A DNA stretch of 51,539 nt from Trabulsiella odontotermitis. GTDB lineage: Bacteria > Pseudomonadota > Gammaproteobacteria > Enterobacterales > Enterobacteriaceae. The number at the start of each line of letters is the position of its first letter. The first letter of the stretch is position 1. Both the position numbers and the translations under genes were made by a program. Of this stretch, positions 43,841 to 51,021 are shown in pieces. Location: positions 1 to 51,539 of the forward strand of contig NZ_CP125782.1 of NCBI RefSeq assembly GCF_030053895.1, in the 5' to 3' direction. The notes beneath the pieces were generated by a model that was not told the origin of the DNA, made no database searches, and was given only the letters and a program-made list of their open reading frames with translations.

Positions 43841-43989
43841 ATCGTAGTGACACCATGAAGCAAAAGTATCGTGCAGACCAGAATCAACAACAGTAACAGC
43901 AGACCTTTTTTTCGACGTAATAAAACCGGCCCCAAAGCGCCCGCAAGAAGCACACTCAACACGATTTCCGTTATGCTAATCGTATTCAT
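43834..43989 (-). CDS. 51-residue membrane protein
   Basis: Starts MNTISITEIVLSVLLAGALG at ATG 43989 with GAGAG upstream. Two membrane helices (IVLSVLLAGALGPVLL and LLLLLLILVCTILLL) flank a basic loop RRKKG. The stop at 43834 lies at the edge of the CUP-C repeat. It follows the 79-residue gene in the same orientation. Unknown function; the small hairpin-membrane layout is common among holin-like and regulatory peptides. Confidence 0.6.
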   Translation of the reverse strand: MNTISITEIVLSVLLAGALGPVLLRRKKGLLLLLLILVCTILLLHGVTTIY

Positions 43990-44061
43990 AATCTCTCACG
44001 TTTCCCTTTTTAGAACTCTGCCACACACGGATAAAACCTTATAACAAAGCAACAAAACCCG

Positions 44062-44301
44062 TTATTCAGACACGGTAATGCCTAGTTTTTTTGCCAGAAT
44101 TTCAGATGACAAAGAAACCCTTATCGACTTCCCGGTTACAAGGTGAATGATTGTGGCTTCATGCCCTTCAACAGAGTGGGATATTAACTCACGCTGAATG
44201 ATATGCGTCTCTCCATCATTTCCCGTCACGGCTATTAGGCTCTCTGTAGAACAGGGGTTGATACTACTAATGTTGGTGTTGTTTTCGGTTTTGTTCAGCA
44301 T
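44062..44301 (-). CDS. 79-residue protein of unknown function
   Basis: Starts MLNKTENNTNISSINPCSTE; the second half is beta-rich (GETHIIQRELISHSVEGHEA TIIHL) and ends with a short helix (SEILAKKLGITVSE) that could be part of a DNA-binding motif. It lies 9 nt after the 134-residue gene, so it is in the same operon. It could be the ArdR-type regulator described near ardB, but I cannot support that from sequence. Confidence 0.65.
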   Translation of the reverse strand: MLNKTENNTNISSINPCSTESLIAVTGNDGETHIIQRELISHSVEGHEATIIHLVTGKSIRVSLSSEILAKKLGITVSE

Positions 44302-44310
44302 CGCTGATCC

Positions 44311-44715
44311 TCAAATATCGGTTTGTGTTACGTCTGCCGCTTTGCGCTGGATAAGCGACTTAAAGAAATCCGACGCCTTCAGAATATCGCTATCCTGGAA
44401 GTCGGGAAATGTCGCTTCTGTCAGCTCCTGCGCCGTACCTGCCCGTATAACGGTTTCATCGCGGATCATCGTTCGCTTAACGCCATCAGCCTGTTTTTTG
44501 CTGAAGGAGTGCCGGAAAATAATCGCGTATTGGCCGCCGCTATCCTGATGAACAGAAGTATCCCAGCGATGATTACCCTGTTTACGATAGTGGTGATAGA
44601 TTTGCTGGCCGTAGCGCTCCTGATCGGAATTACGGTAATCGAACATTAACAGTTCCAAAAGCATTAACCGATCTGGCAATTGCCAGGCGGTAGGGTGTTG
44701 AAGTGTCGCTAACAT
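44311..44715 (-). CDS. 134-residue protein of unknown function downstream of ardB
   Basis: Starts MLATLQHPTAWQLPDRLMLL. It is a soluble mixed protein with a central beta segment (GGQYAIIFRHSFSKKQADGV KRTMI). Its promoter region carries the 13-bp palindrome CGTGACAGTCACG (44729-44741), 14 nt before the start, the same site as at the RHH gene. Probable target of that regulator. Confidence 0.66.
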   Translation of the reverse strand: MLATLQHPTAWQLPDRLMLLELLMFDYRNSDQERYGQQIYHHYRKQGNHRWDTSVHQDSGGQYAIIFRHSFSKKQADGVKRTMIRDETVIRAGTAQELTEATFPDFQDSDILKASDFFKSLIQRKAADVTQTDI

Positions 44716-44728
44716 AGTTTCCCCTGAG

Positions 44729-44741
44729 CGTGACAGTCACG
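44729..44741. promoter_or_regulatory. 13-bp palindrome (site 3) before 44715
   Basis: CGTGACAGTCACG, identical to the sites at 38007 and 38109. Confidence 0.7.
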
Positions 44742-44745
44742 ATAA

Positions 44746-44762
44746 GGCGGGCTTTGCCCGCC
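44746..44762 (-). terminator. Hairpin after ardB
   Basis: GGCGGGC, TTT, GCCCGCC; follows the ardB stop at 44773 on the minus strand. Confidence 0.75.
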
Positions 44763-44772
44763 TGGTTATCAG

Positions 44773-45198
44773 TTAATCAATGGCACGATAAATACGATTC
44801 TGGCTTTCGTTCTCCAGCGTATTAACGTACTCCCGCAACAGGTGATACCGGTTAGCCATCGTTTCGTTCAGTTCGGCTTTGCCTTCTTCATATGCCAGCC
44901 CGCAAAAGTAACTGTAGGCATACAGACAAACAATAATCCCTACTTCGCGCGCGCTGCATTCACCTTCAAAATAGTTAGGTAACGAGAGCCAAAGAGGTTG
45001 GGGCGCTTCCATAAAAAACGCGCCATTGCTGGCCTGAAGGTATTCCCAATACCCTCCCTGGTAGTCTTTAGCGTAACGATTCAGAAAGGACTGAATGAAG
45101 TGATCTGCGCTGAAGAAAGCGCCACGAAATGCCGCAGGCATGAAGTTCATGCGGGCGTTTTCAGAAATGTAGCGGGCGGTGATTTCGATAGTTTCCAT
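44773..45198 (-). CDS. ardB: ArdB antirestriction protein
   Basis: 141 residues (METIEITARYISENARMNFM PAAF). The ArdB/KlcA fold is visible in GGYWEYLQASNGAFFMEAPQ and ECSAREVGIIVCLYAYSYFC. ArdB does not mimic DNA and does not bind the restriction enzyme, yet relieves type I restriction in cells. Its promoter is in the degenerate CUP D. Pairing with ardA gives two independent ways to survive entry. Confidence 0.93.
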   Translation of the reverse strand: METIEITARYISENARMNFMPAAFRGAFFSADHFIQSFLNRYAKDYQGGYWEYLQASNGAFFMEAPQPLWLSLPNYFEGECSAREVGIIVCLYAYSYFCGLAYEEGKAELNETMANRYHLLREYVNTLENESQNRIYRAID

Positions 45199-45213
45199 GA
45201 TACTTCCTCTTTA

Positions 45214-45480
45214 AGCCGATACCGGCGATGGTTAAGCGGCAGGCACATCACCTGCCACTTTTTAATTATCGTACAATGGGGCGTTAAAGTCAATACAAGT
45301 ACGGATTATATTTACCTAATTTTATGCCCGTCAGAGCATGGAAGGCGACCTCGCCGGACTCCACCGGACACCGGGGGCAAATCGCCGGAAACTGCGGGAC
45401 TGACCGGAGCGACAGGCCACCCCCCTCCCTGCTAGCCCGCCGCCACGCGGCCGGTTACAGGGGACACTGAGAAAGCAGAA
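45214..45480 (-). repeat. CUP element D (degenerate) with promoter for ardB
   Basis: TTGACT (45293-45288), 17 bp, GATAAT (45270-45265). The leader is reduced to GCCGATACCGGCGA, and the GC-rich part (45320-45465) is a shortened, diverged copy of CUP A-C. The gap up to the mucAB LexA box (45481-45577) holds no gene. Confidence 0.82.
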
Positions 45481-45577
45481 AGCCAACAAACACTATATAT
45501 AGCGTTCGTTGGCAGCTGAAGCAGCACTACATATAGTAGAGTACCTGTAAAACTTGCCAACCTGACCATAACAGCGA

Positions 45578-45597
45578 TACTGTATAAGTAAACAGTG
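45578..45597 (+). promoter_or_regulatory. LexA box of mucAB
   Basis: TACTGTATAAGTAAACAGTG, close to the SOS consensus, 15 nt before the mucA start. mucAB should be induced by DNA damage and by single-stranded DNA during conjugation. Confidence 0.9.
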
Positions 45598-45612
45598 ATT
45601 TGGAAGATCGCT

Positions 45613-46053
45613 ATGAAGGTCGATATTTTTGAAAGCTCCGGCGCCAGCCGGGTACACAGCATCCCTTTTTATCTGCAAAGAATTTCTGCGGGGTTCCCCA
45701 GCCCGGCCCAGGGCTATGAAAAGCAGGAGTTAAACCTGCATGAGTATTGTGTTCGTCACCCTTCAGCAACTTACTTCCTGCGGGTTTCTGGCTCGTCAAT
45801 GGAAGATGGCCGCATCCATGATGGTGACGTACTGGTTGTGGATCGCTCGCTGACGGCCAGCCACGGCTCAATCGTAGTCGCCTGCATCCATAATGAATTT
45901 ACCGTGAAGCGGCTACTGCTGAGGCCCAGACCCTGCCTGATGCCGATGAACAAAGATTTTCCTGTGTACTACATTGACCCGGATAATGAGAGCGTTGAAA
46001 TCTGGGGAGTGGTTACGCATTCCCTTATCGAGCATCCGGTATGTTTGCGCTGA
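45613..46053 (+). CDS. mucA: MucA, UmuD-like mutagenesis protein
   Basis: 146 residues from ATG 45613 (MKVDIFESSGASRVHSIPFY). RecA-promoted self-cleavage site Ala26-Gly27 (ISAGFPSP), catalytic Ser62 (SGSSMEDG) and Lys99 (FTVKR) are all in place. The cleaved dimer joins MucB to form DNA polymerase RI, a translesion polymerase more active than UmuD'2C. It overlaps mucB by 13 nt. Intact. Confidence 0.97.
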   Translation: MKVDIFESSGASRVHSIPFYLQRISAGFPSPAQGYEKQELNLHEYCVRHPSATYFLRVSGSSMEDGRIHDGDVLVVDRSLTASHGSIVVACIHNEFTVKRLLLRPRPCLMPMNKDFPVYYIDPDNESVEIWGVVTHSLIEHPVCLR

Positions 46054-47306
46054 TTGATGTCAATGGCATGTACGCCAGCTGTGAGCAGGCATTTAGGCCA
46101 GATCTGGCAAACCGAGCAGTGGCCGTTTTATCCAACAATGACGGCAACATTGTGGCCCGTAATTACCTGGCGAAGAAAGCGGGCCTGAAAATGGGCGATC
46201 CGTACTTCAAAGTCAGACCCATAATCGAGCGTCATAACATCGCTATTTTTAGCTCTAATTACACTCTCTATGCCTCCATGTCGGCCCGGTTCGCGGCCGT
46301 AGTTGAGTCCCTTGCAAGCCACGTCGAACAGTATTCAATCGACGAGCTTTTTGTTGACTGCAAAGGGATAACGGCCGCCATGAGCCTTGACGCTTTCGGG
46401 CGCCAACTGCGCGAGGAAGTCAGGCGACACACAACGCTGGTATGCGGGGTCGGTATTGCCCGTACTAAGACGCTGGCGAAGCTGTGTAACCACGCTGCAA
46501 AAACATGGCCCGCTACTGGCGGGGTGGTTGCTCTGGACGATGGCGCCAGACTGAAGAAATTAATGAGCATCCTGCCGGTTGCGGAAGTCTGGGGCGTCGG
46601 CCATCGTACAGAGAAAGCACTCGCCACAATGGGGATCAAAACGGTGCTGGATTTAGCCAGGGCAGATACGCGCCTAATCCGTAAGACGTTTGGTGTTGTG
46701 CTTGAAAGAACGGTACGGGAGCTACGCGGCGAGGCTTGCTTCAGCCTGGAAGAAAACCCTCCGGCGAAGCAGCAGATTGTTGTATCGCGCTCATTCGGCC
46801 AACGCGTAGTAGCCCTGGCGGATATGCAGCAGGCGATCACCGGATTTGCAGCGCGCGCAGCTGAAAAACTGCGTAATGAGCGGCAATACTGCCGCGTCAT
46901 AAGCGTCTTTATCCGCACCAGTCCTTATTCAGTGCGTGATACACAGTATGCCAATCAGGCAACCGAAAAACTGACGGTGGCAACCCAGGACAGCCGCACG
47001 ATAATTCAGGCGGCACAAGCCGCGCTGGCGCGGATCTGGCGGGAAGATATTGCGTATGCAAAAGCAGGGATCATGCTGGCCGATTTCAGCGGAAAGGAGG
47101 CCCAGCTGGATTTATTCGACTCTGCTACGCCTTCAGCTGGCAGCGAGGCGTTAATGGCTGTTCTCGATGGCATAAACCGGCGTGGCAAGAGCCAGCTGTT
47201 TTTTGCAGGCCAGGGCATCGATAACTCCTTTGCCATGCGCCGTCAGATGTTGTCACCTGATTACACGACAGACTGGCGCTCGATACCAACAGCAACCATC
47301 AAATAA
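46041..47306 (+). CDS. mucB: MucB, Y-family translesion polymerase
   Basis: 421 residues. The palm domain carries Asp6 (FALIDVNGMYASCEQAF) and the SIDE motif Asp101-Glu102. The helix-hairpin-helix follows (VWGVGHRTEKALATMGIKTV). The little-finger domain and a C-terminal beta-clamp motif region (AQLDLFDS) complete it. With MucA it raises UV resistance and mutation rate of the host, a classic pKM101 property. Intact. Confidence 0.97.
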   Translation: MFALIDVNGMYASCEQAFRPDLANRAVAVLSNNDGNIVARNYLAKKAGLKMGDPYFKVRPIIERHNIAIFSSNYTLYASMSARFAAVVESLASHVEQYSIDELFVDCKGITAAMSLDAFGRQLREEVRRHTTLVCGVGIARTKTLAKLCNHAAKTWPATGGVVALDDGARLKKLMSILPVAEVWGVGHRTEKALATMGIKTVLDLARADTRLIRKTFGVVLERTVRELRGEACFSLEENPPAKQQIVVSRSFGQRVVALADMQQAITGFAARAAEKLRNERQYCRVISVFIRTSPYSVRDTQYANQATEKLTVATQDSRTIIQAAQAALARIWREDIAYAKAGIMLADFSGKEAQLDLFDSATPSAGSEALMAVLDGINRRGKSQLFFAGQGIDNSFAMRRQMLSPDYTTDWRSIPTATIK

Positions 47307-47422
47307 TTACCGGCGCCGCACGCGGGCCGGTCAACCCCTCAACCGGCCGAAACGAGTTTCGGCGCGGTTTCGCGGTTTTCGGTAAAAGGCGTTTCATCTG
47401 TATAAAAGATCAGCTAAATTAT

Positions 47423-47440
47423 GTGTATTGCACAATACAT
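47423..47440. promoter_or_regulatory. TGTATTG inverted pair before mpr
   Basis: GTGTATTGCACAATACAT, 17 nt before the GTG start. It is the same core as the two sites inside stbA. The rest of 47307-47422 holds short GC-rich repeats and no gene. Confidence 0.7.
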
Positions 47441-47456
47441 ATATGTGAGGTTAACA

Positions 47457-48248
47457 GTGAATTTGCCTACGCCCGAAACCTACGATGAACTTCAGAGAGC
47501 CTACGATTTTTTTAATGAGAAGCTATTCAGCAACGAGCTGCCGCCATGCCTGATAACGTTGCAGCGTGAGAAGCGAACGTATGGCTATTGTTCCTTTAAG
47601 CGTTTCGTCGGCCGTGAGAGTGGGTACACGGTAGACGAGATCGCTATGAATCCGGTGTATTTCTCGATCAGAACCATAAAGGCCACGCTTTCAACACTGG
47701 TGCATGAGATGGTTCATCAGTGGCAATTCCATTTTGGCGAGCCTGGCCGCCGTGGCTATCACAACAAACAGTGGGCGGCCCGGATGGAACGGGTAGGACT
47801 AATGCCTTCTGATACCGGCGAACCGGGAGGCAGGAAAGTGGGCCAGAGCATGACCCATTATATTATTGCCGGTGGCCCTTTCGATATGGCCTGTGATGAA
47901 CTGCTGACAGGCCATTTCCGGCTTTCCTGGATGGACAGGTTTCCGCCTTACCAGCCTAAGCCTGGCGCTGTGCTAAGCCCTACAGGAAAAGGCTATATTG
48001 ACGACGAGGAAGATGATAGCGAACACGAACAGGAGGTGGAGGAAGGGCGCGACCCGGTTGAACTCGACGACGAGATCATAGAGGCCATGCGATTTGTAAC
48101 CCCGCCGCCTGAAGCGCCGGTGAACAAAACAAACCGGGAAAAGTACAGCTGCCCGGTGTGTCATATCAATCTCTGGGGTAAACCGGGGATAGTGGTTTAC
48201 TGTGGTGGCGAGCACTGTAATAAAGCCGCGTTAGTAGTCTTAAAATAA
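47457..48248 (+). CDS. mpr: Mpr, SprT-like zinc metalloprotease
   Basis: 263 residues from GTG 47457 (NLPTPETYDELQRAYDFFNE); the frame open to 47421 covers the operator and is not used. The SprT core is FSNELPPCLITLQREKRTYG, and the HExxH site is LVHEMVHQWQFHFG, with the third ligand expected in GRRGYHNKQWAARM. An acidic middle (DDEEDDSEHEQEVEEGRD) precedes a C-terminal zinc ribbon (CPVCHINLWGKPGIVVYCGG EHC). In IncN plasmids this gene is called mpr. SprT relatives (Spartan) degrade DNA-bound proteins, which suggests clearing of protein-DNA blocks on the incoming strand (inference). Confidence 0.88.
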   Translation: MNLPTPETYDELQRAYDFFNEKLFSNELPPCLITLQREKRTYGYCSFKRFVGRESGYTVDEIAMNPVYFSIRTIKATLSTLVHEMVHQWQFHFGEPGRRGYHNKQWAARMERVGLMPSDTGEPGGRKVGQSMTHYIIAGGPFDMACDELLTGHFRLSWMDRFPPYQPKPGAVLSPTGKGYIDDEEDDSEHEQEVEEGRDPVELDDEIIEAMRFVTPPPEAPVNKTNREKYSCPVCHINLWGKPGIVVYCGGEHCNKAALVVLK

Positions 48249-48273
48249 AGTCCTTTCGGACTTTATTTTTTTT
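48245..48273. terminator. Bidirectional terminator at convergent gene ends
   Basis: ATAAAGTCC, TTTC, GGACTTTAT, then a T run. It overlaps the mpr stop and the end of the KorA-like gene. Confidence 0.85.
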
Positions 48274-48604
48274 CCATTTCCGAGGTCGTGATGTTATTAA
48301 TGCTGTACTTCGCGGCTTCTTTTAAAACAGTTTCAGCAAGGCTTGCTGGTATCCAGACCTGAACTAATTTTAATGGTTCGCCGTTCTCGGCTTTAAGAGT
48401 GGTGTTCTGGTACAAATCCCAGATTCGCTTAACGGTGCTGGAAATGTTTTGCTTGGAACGGCCTACTCGCGTGGCTACGTCTGATGATTTCTCACCTTTG
48501 ACAAGCACGGAATAGCCAATATCTGTTGTGATGTGTGCAAAGGAAGCCATTTGCGGCAGCAGCTGTTTCCATTCTGTTTCTGAAATTCTGTTTTTCTGAG
48601 CCAT
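48263..48604 (-). CDS. KorA/TrfB-like repressor (probable ArdK)
   Basis: 113 residues from ATG 48604 (MAQKNRISETEWKQLLPQMA). The helix-turn-helix (SSDVATRVGRSKQNISSTVK RIWDLYQ) lines up with KorA of IncP plasmids (ATSLGLTRGAVSQAVHRVW). A dimerisation tail follows. IncN and IncW plasmids name such a regulator ArdK. I infer the name from type and place. Its promoter (48664-48636) shares the GTATTGAC -35 block of all CUP promoters, so it probably controls both itself and the CUP genes. Confidence 0.8.
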   Translation of the reverse strand: MAQKNRISETEWKQLLPQMASFAHITTDIGYSVLVKGEKSSDVATRVGRSKQNISSTVKRIWDLYQNTTLKAENGEPLKLVQVWIPASLAETVLKEAAKYSINNITTSEMEKK

Positions 48605-48635
48605 CTGTGGCGCCTCCGTAGTTTTGGTTACAGAA

Positions 48636-48673
48636 AGGATATACTCAGAATAAACTGGGGTCAATACAAGTAC
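48636..48673 (-). promoter_or_regulatory. Promoter of the KorA-like gene with CUP-type operator
   Basis: TTGACC (48664-48659), 17 bp, TATCCT (48641-48636). The bases around the -35 (GTACTTGTATTGAC on the minus strand) are identical to those in CUP A-D, while the rest of the promoter differs. Confidence 0.75.
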
Positions 48674-48864
48674 GATTTTTATAAACTTTATTTTATTTGA
48701 GGGTGAGGCCCGGTGCGGCAGCAGCGCGGGCCTCGATGGTGCCGCGAAGGTGCTGGCGCCATGCTTGGATTAAAACATGAACCGTGAAGAACTGCGAAAC
48801 TTGTTTTCGCGGTTCTGAGGGGTTGACCGAGCCGCGAAGCGGCGCTGGTAAGCGATGATATGCA

Positions 48865-49083
48865 CATATCCACAGGCATATTTTTAAAAGGTATTTTATA
48901 GATTTTTTATCTTTTTAAAGTCTTTTAGAGCTATATAACTCATTGATTTAAAATCATAAATAAGTGTTATCTCTGGGAATCCGCCCACCTTGTTATGGGA
49001 ATTGGCCCACCTATCTATGGGAAACACCCCACCTTACTATGGGAATTAGCCCACCTTGTTATGGGAATTGGCCCACCTTAGAC
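48865..49083. other. oriV: Replication origin region: DnaA box, AT-rich segment, 22-bp iterons
   Basis: ATATCCACA (48865-48873) is one mismatch from a DnaA box. It is followed by a very AT-rich stretch (48876-48962) and five 22-bp direct repeats with the core TGGGAATTGGCCCACC, starting at 48974, 48996, 49018, 49040 and 49062. These are RepA-type iterons directly upstream of repA. Between 48674 and 48864 I see only GC-rich short repeats. Confidence 0.88.
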
Positions 49084-49110
49084 GAAACTGTAAAAAATGT
49101 ATTTACTTGT

Positions 49111-49139
49111 TTGAACTTTGTGGTAGTGTGGAGAGTAAT
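49111..49139 (+). promoter_or_regulatory. Probable repA promoter
   Basis: TTGAAC (49111-49116), 17 bp, AGTAAT (49134-49139), directly after the iterons, so RepA binding could affect it. Confidence 0.5.
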
Positions 49140-49163
49140 TTTTAACCCACAAAGGCAAGGCTC

Positions 49164-49883
49164 ATGGATAAGTTGCTGAACAAAAAGATAAAAGTTAAGC
49201 AGTCTAACGAGCTTACCGAAGCTGCTTACTACCTCTCGCTAAAAGCAAAGCGCGTTCTCTGGTTATGTCTTATGCAGACGTATTTCACAGCTTCAGTAAG
49301 CGAAGATGATGATGAGATGGCTGTACTCGGTGACTCTACTTTCAAAGTAAAGGTGGCTGACTATGAGCAAATTTTTCAGGTAAGCCGTAACCAGGCTATC
49401 AAGGATGTTAAAGAAGGCGTGTTTGAGTTAAGCCGTTCTGCGGTAATCTTTTACCCGAAAGAAGGAAGTTTTGACTGCGTCGCGCGCCCCTGGCTAACAG
49501 AGGCTGGCAGCCGATCAGCTCGTGGTATCTGGGAAATCGAATTTAACCATAAACTCCTGCGGTACATTTACGGCCTGACGAACCAGTTCACCACCTACTC
49601 GCTCCGCGATTGTGGCAGTCTTCGAAATCCACGGACGATCCGCCTTTATGAAAGTCTTGCTCAATTCAAATCTTCAGGCTTATGGGTTACTACTCATGCT
49701 TGGTTAAATGACCGTTTCCTTTTGCCGGAATCCCAACAGAAGAACTTGGCAGAGTTGAAACGATCTTTCCTTGATCCTGCACTCAAGCAGATAAATGAGA
49801 AAACACCTTTACTTGCTAAGTATAGTATTGATGATTCAGGAAAATTTCTGTTCTCAATAATTGATAAGCAAAATCCCGTCTGA
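49164..49883 (+). CDS. repA: RepA, IncN replication initiator
   Basis: 239 residues. A Rep_3-type protein with two winged-helix domains: the first includes ELTEAAYYLSLKAKRVLWLC, the second TYSLRDCGSLRNPRTIRLYE SLAQF. It ends FLFSIIDKQNPV. It binds the iterons at 48974-49083 and probably the 37-bp array downstream. Start ATG 49164 follows AAGG. Intact. Confidence 0.93.
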   Translation: MDKLLNKKIKVKQSNELTEAAYYLSLKAKRVLWLCLMQTYFTASVSEDDDEMAVLGDSTFKVKVADYEQIFQVSRNQAIKDVKEGVFELSRSAVIFYPKEGSFDCVARPWLTEAGSRSARGIWEIEFNHKLLRYIYGLTNQFTTYSLRDCGSLRNPRTIRLYESLAQFKSSGLWVTTHAWLNDRFLLPESQQKNLAELKRSFLDPALKQINEKTPLLAKYSIDDSGKFLFSIIDKQNPV

Positions 49884-49935
49884 CATAAATCAGCACACAT
49901 GAGCCTGTCATTTGACAAATTTTTGTCATGAAGAT

Positions 49936-50660
49936 GGGCGAATTTCCACACAGCACCGGCGCCCGGCAAGGTGGGCGGATTCCCACACGGCACCGGCGCC
50001 CGGCAAGGTGGGCGGATTCCCACACGGCTCCGGCGCCCGGAAAGGGTGGGCGGATTTCCACACAGCACCGGCGCCCGGCAAGGTGGGCGGATTCCCACAC
50101 GGCACCGGCGCCCGGCAAGGTGGGCGGATTCCCACACGGCACCGGCGCCCGGCAAGGTGGGCGGATTCCCACACGGCACCGGCGCCCGGAAAGGGTGGGC
50201 GGATTTCCACACAGCACCGGCGCCCGGCAAGGTGGGCGGATTTCCACACGGCACCGGCGCCCGGCAAGGTGGGGGGATTCCCACACGGCACCGGCGCCCG
50301 GCAAGGTGGGCGGATTCCCACACGGCACCGGCGCCCGGCAAGGTGGGCGGATTCCCACACAGCACCGGCGCCCGGCAAGGTGGGCGGATTCCCACACAGC
50401 ACCGGCGCCCGGCAAGGTGGGCGGATTCCCACACGGCACCGGCGCCCGGCAAGGTGGGCGGATTTCCACACGGCACCGGCACCCGGCAAGGTGGGCGGAT
50501 TCCCACACGGCACCGGCGCCCGGCAAGGTGGGCGGATTTCCACACAGCACCGGCGCCCGGCAAGGTGGGTGGATTCCCACACGGCACCGGCGCCCGGTAA
50601 GGTGGGCGGATTTCCACACGACAGCGGCGCCCGGCAAGATGGGCGGATTCCCATATCGAC
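49936..50660 (+). repeat. Array of nineteen 37-bp direct repeats downstream of repA
   Basis: Unit GGGCGGATTCCCACACGGCA CC...CAAGGT, head to tail from 49936 to 50640; two units are 38 bp, and a twentieth, partial one begins at 50641. It is the IncN array known from pCU1/pKM101-type origins, likely bound by RepA and concerned with copy number or incompatibility. There is no gene here: the long open frames on both strands are by-products of the repeat. Confidence 0.92.
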
Positions 50661-50667
50661 ATGTATG

Positions 50668-50998
50668 TAGCTTGTGTTATCCGTGGATTGTGCAGCTCAG
50701 CGGGTCGCTGGTCGTATGGCGTAGTGTCCCCCGTAACCGGCCGCGTGCGGCCGCTAACTCGCAGTACGGCGCCGCGACCCGAAGGCGGGCCGCCGTTCCC
50801 GCGCGCAGGCGCGCGGCGCCCACTGCGCACCCCCGTGGGGGACATACGGCAGCTGTGTGGCGGTGAGCGGGATTAGGGCTTTGCAGGGAGGGGGCTGGGT
50901 CGGGCGATACGTTCAGCATTGCGGTTTCCGGCGATTTGCGGCCGGTGCCCGTTTAACTCCGGCGTGGTCGCCTTCCATGCCCTGACGGCATAAGAAAA
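50668..50998 (+). repeat. Inverted, diverged CUP-like GC-rich copy
   Basis: Reads GTTATCCGTGGATTGTGCAG ... and GGACATACGGCAGCTG, the reverse complement of the GC-rich part of CUP A-C with many changes. The promoter part is missing. No gene is seen between 50661 and 51021. Confidence 0.82.
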
Positions 50999-51021
50999 TA
51001 AAACCGCCATGCTGCGGTCAT

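Noticed and set aside
49936..50660. CRISPR-like repeat array
   Set aside because: The repeats are head to tail with no unique spacers and no cas genes. They are iterons.
49694..50845. Long open frames (up to 383 codons) on both strands of the 37-bp array
   Set aside because: A 37-bp repeat without stops gives open frames in several phases at once. The products are repetitive Pro/Arg/Gly chains with no ribosome-binding site.
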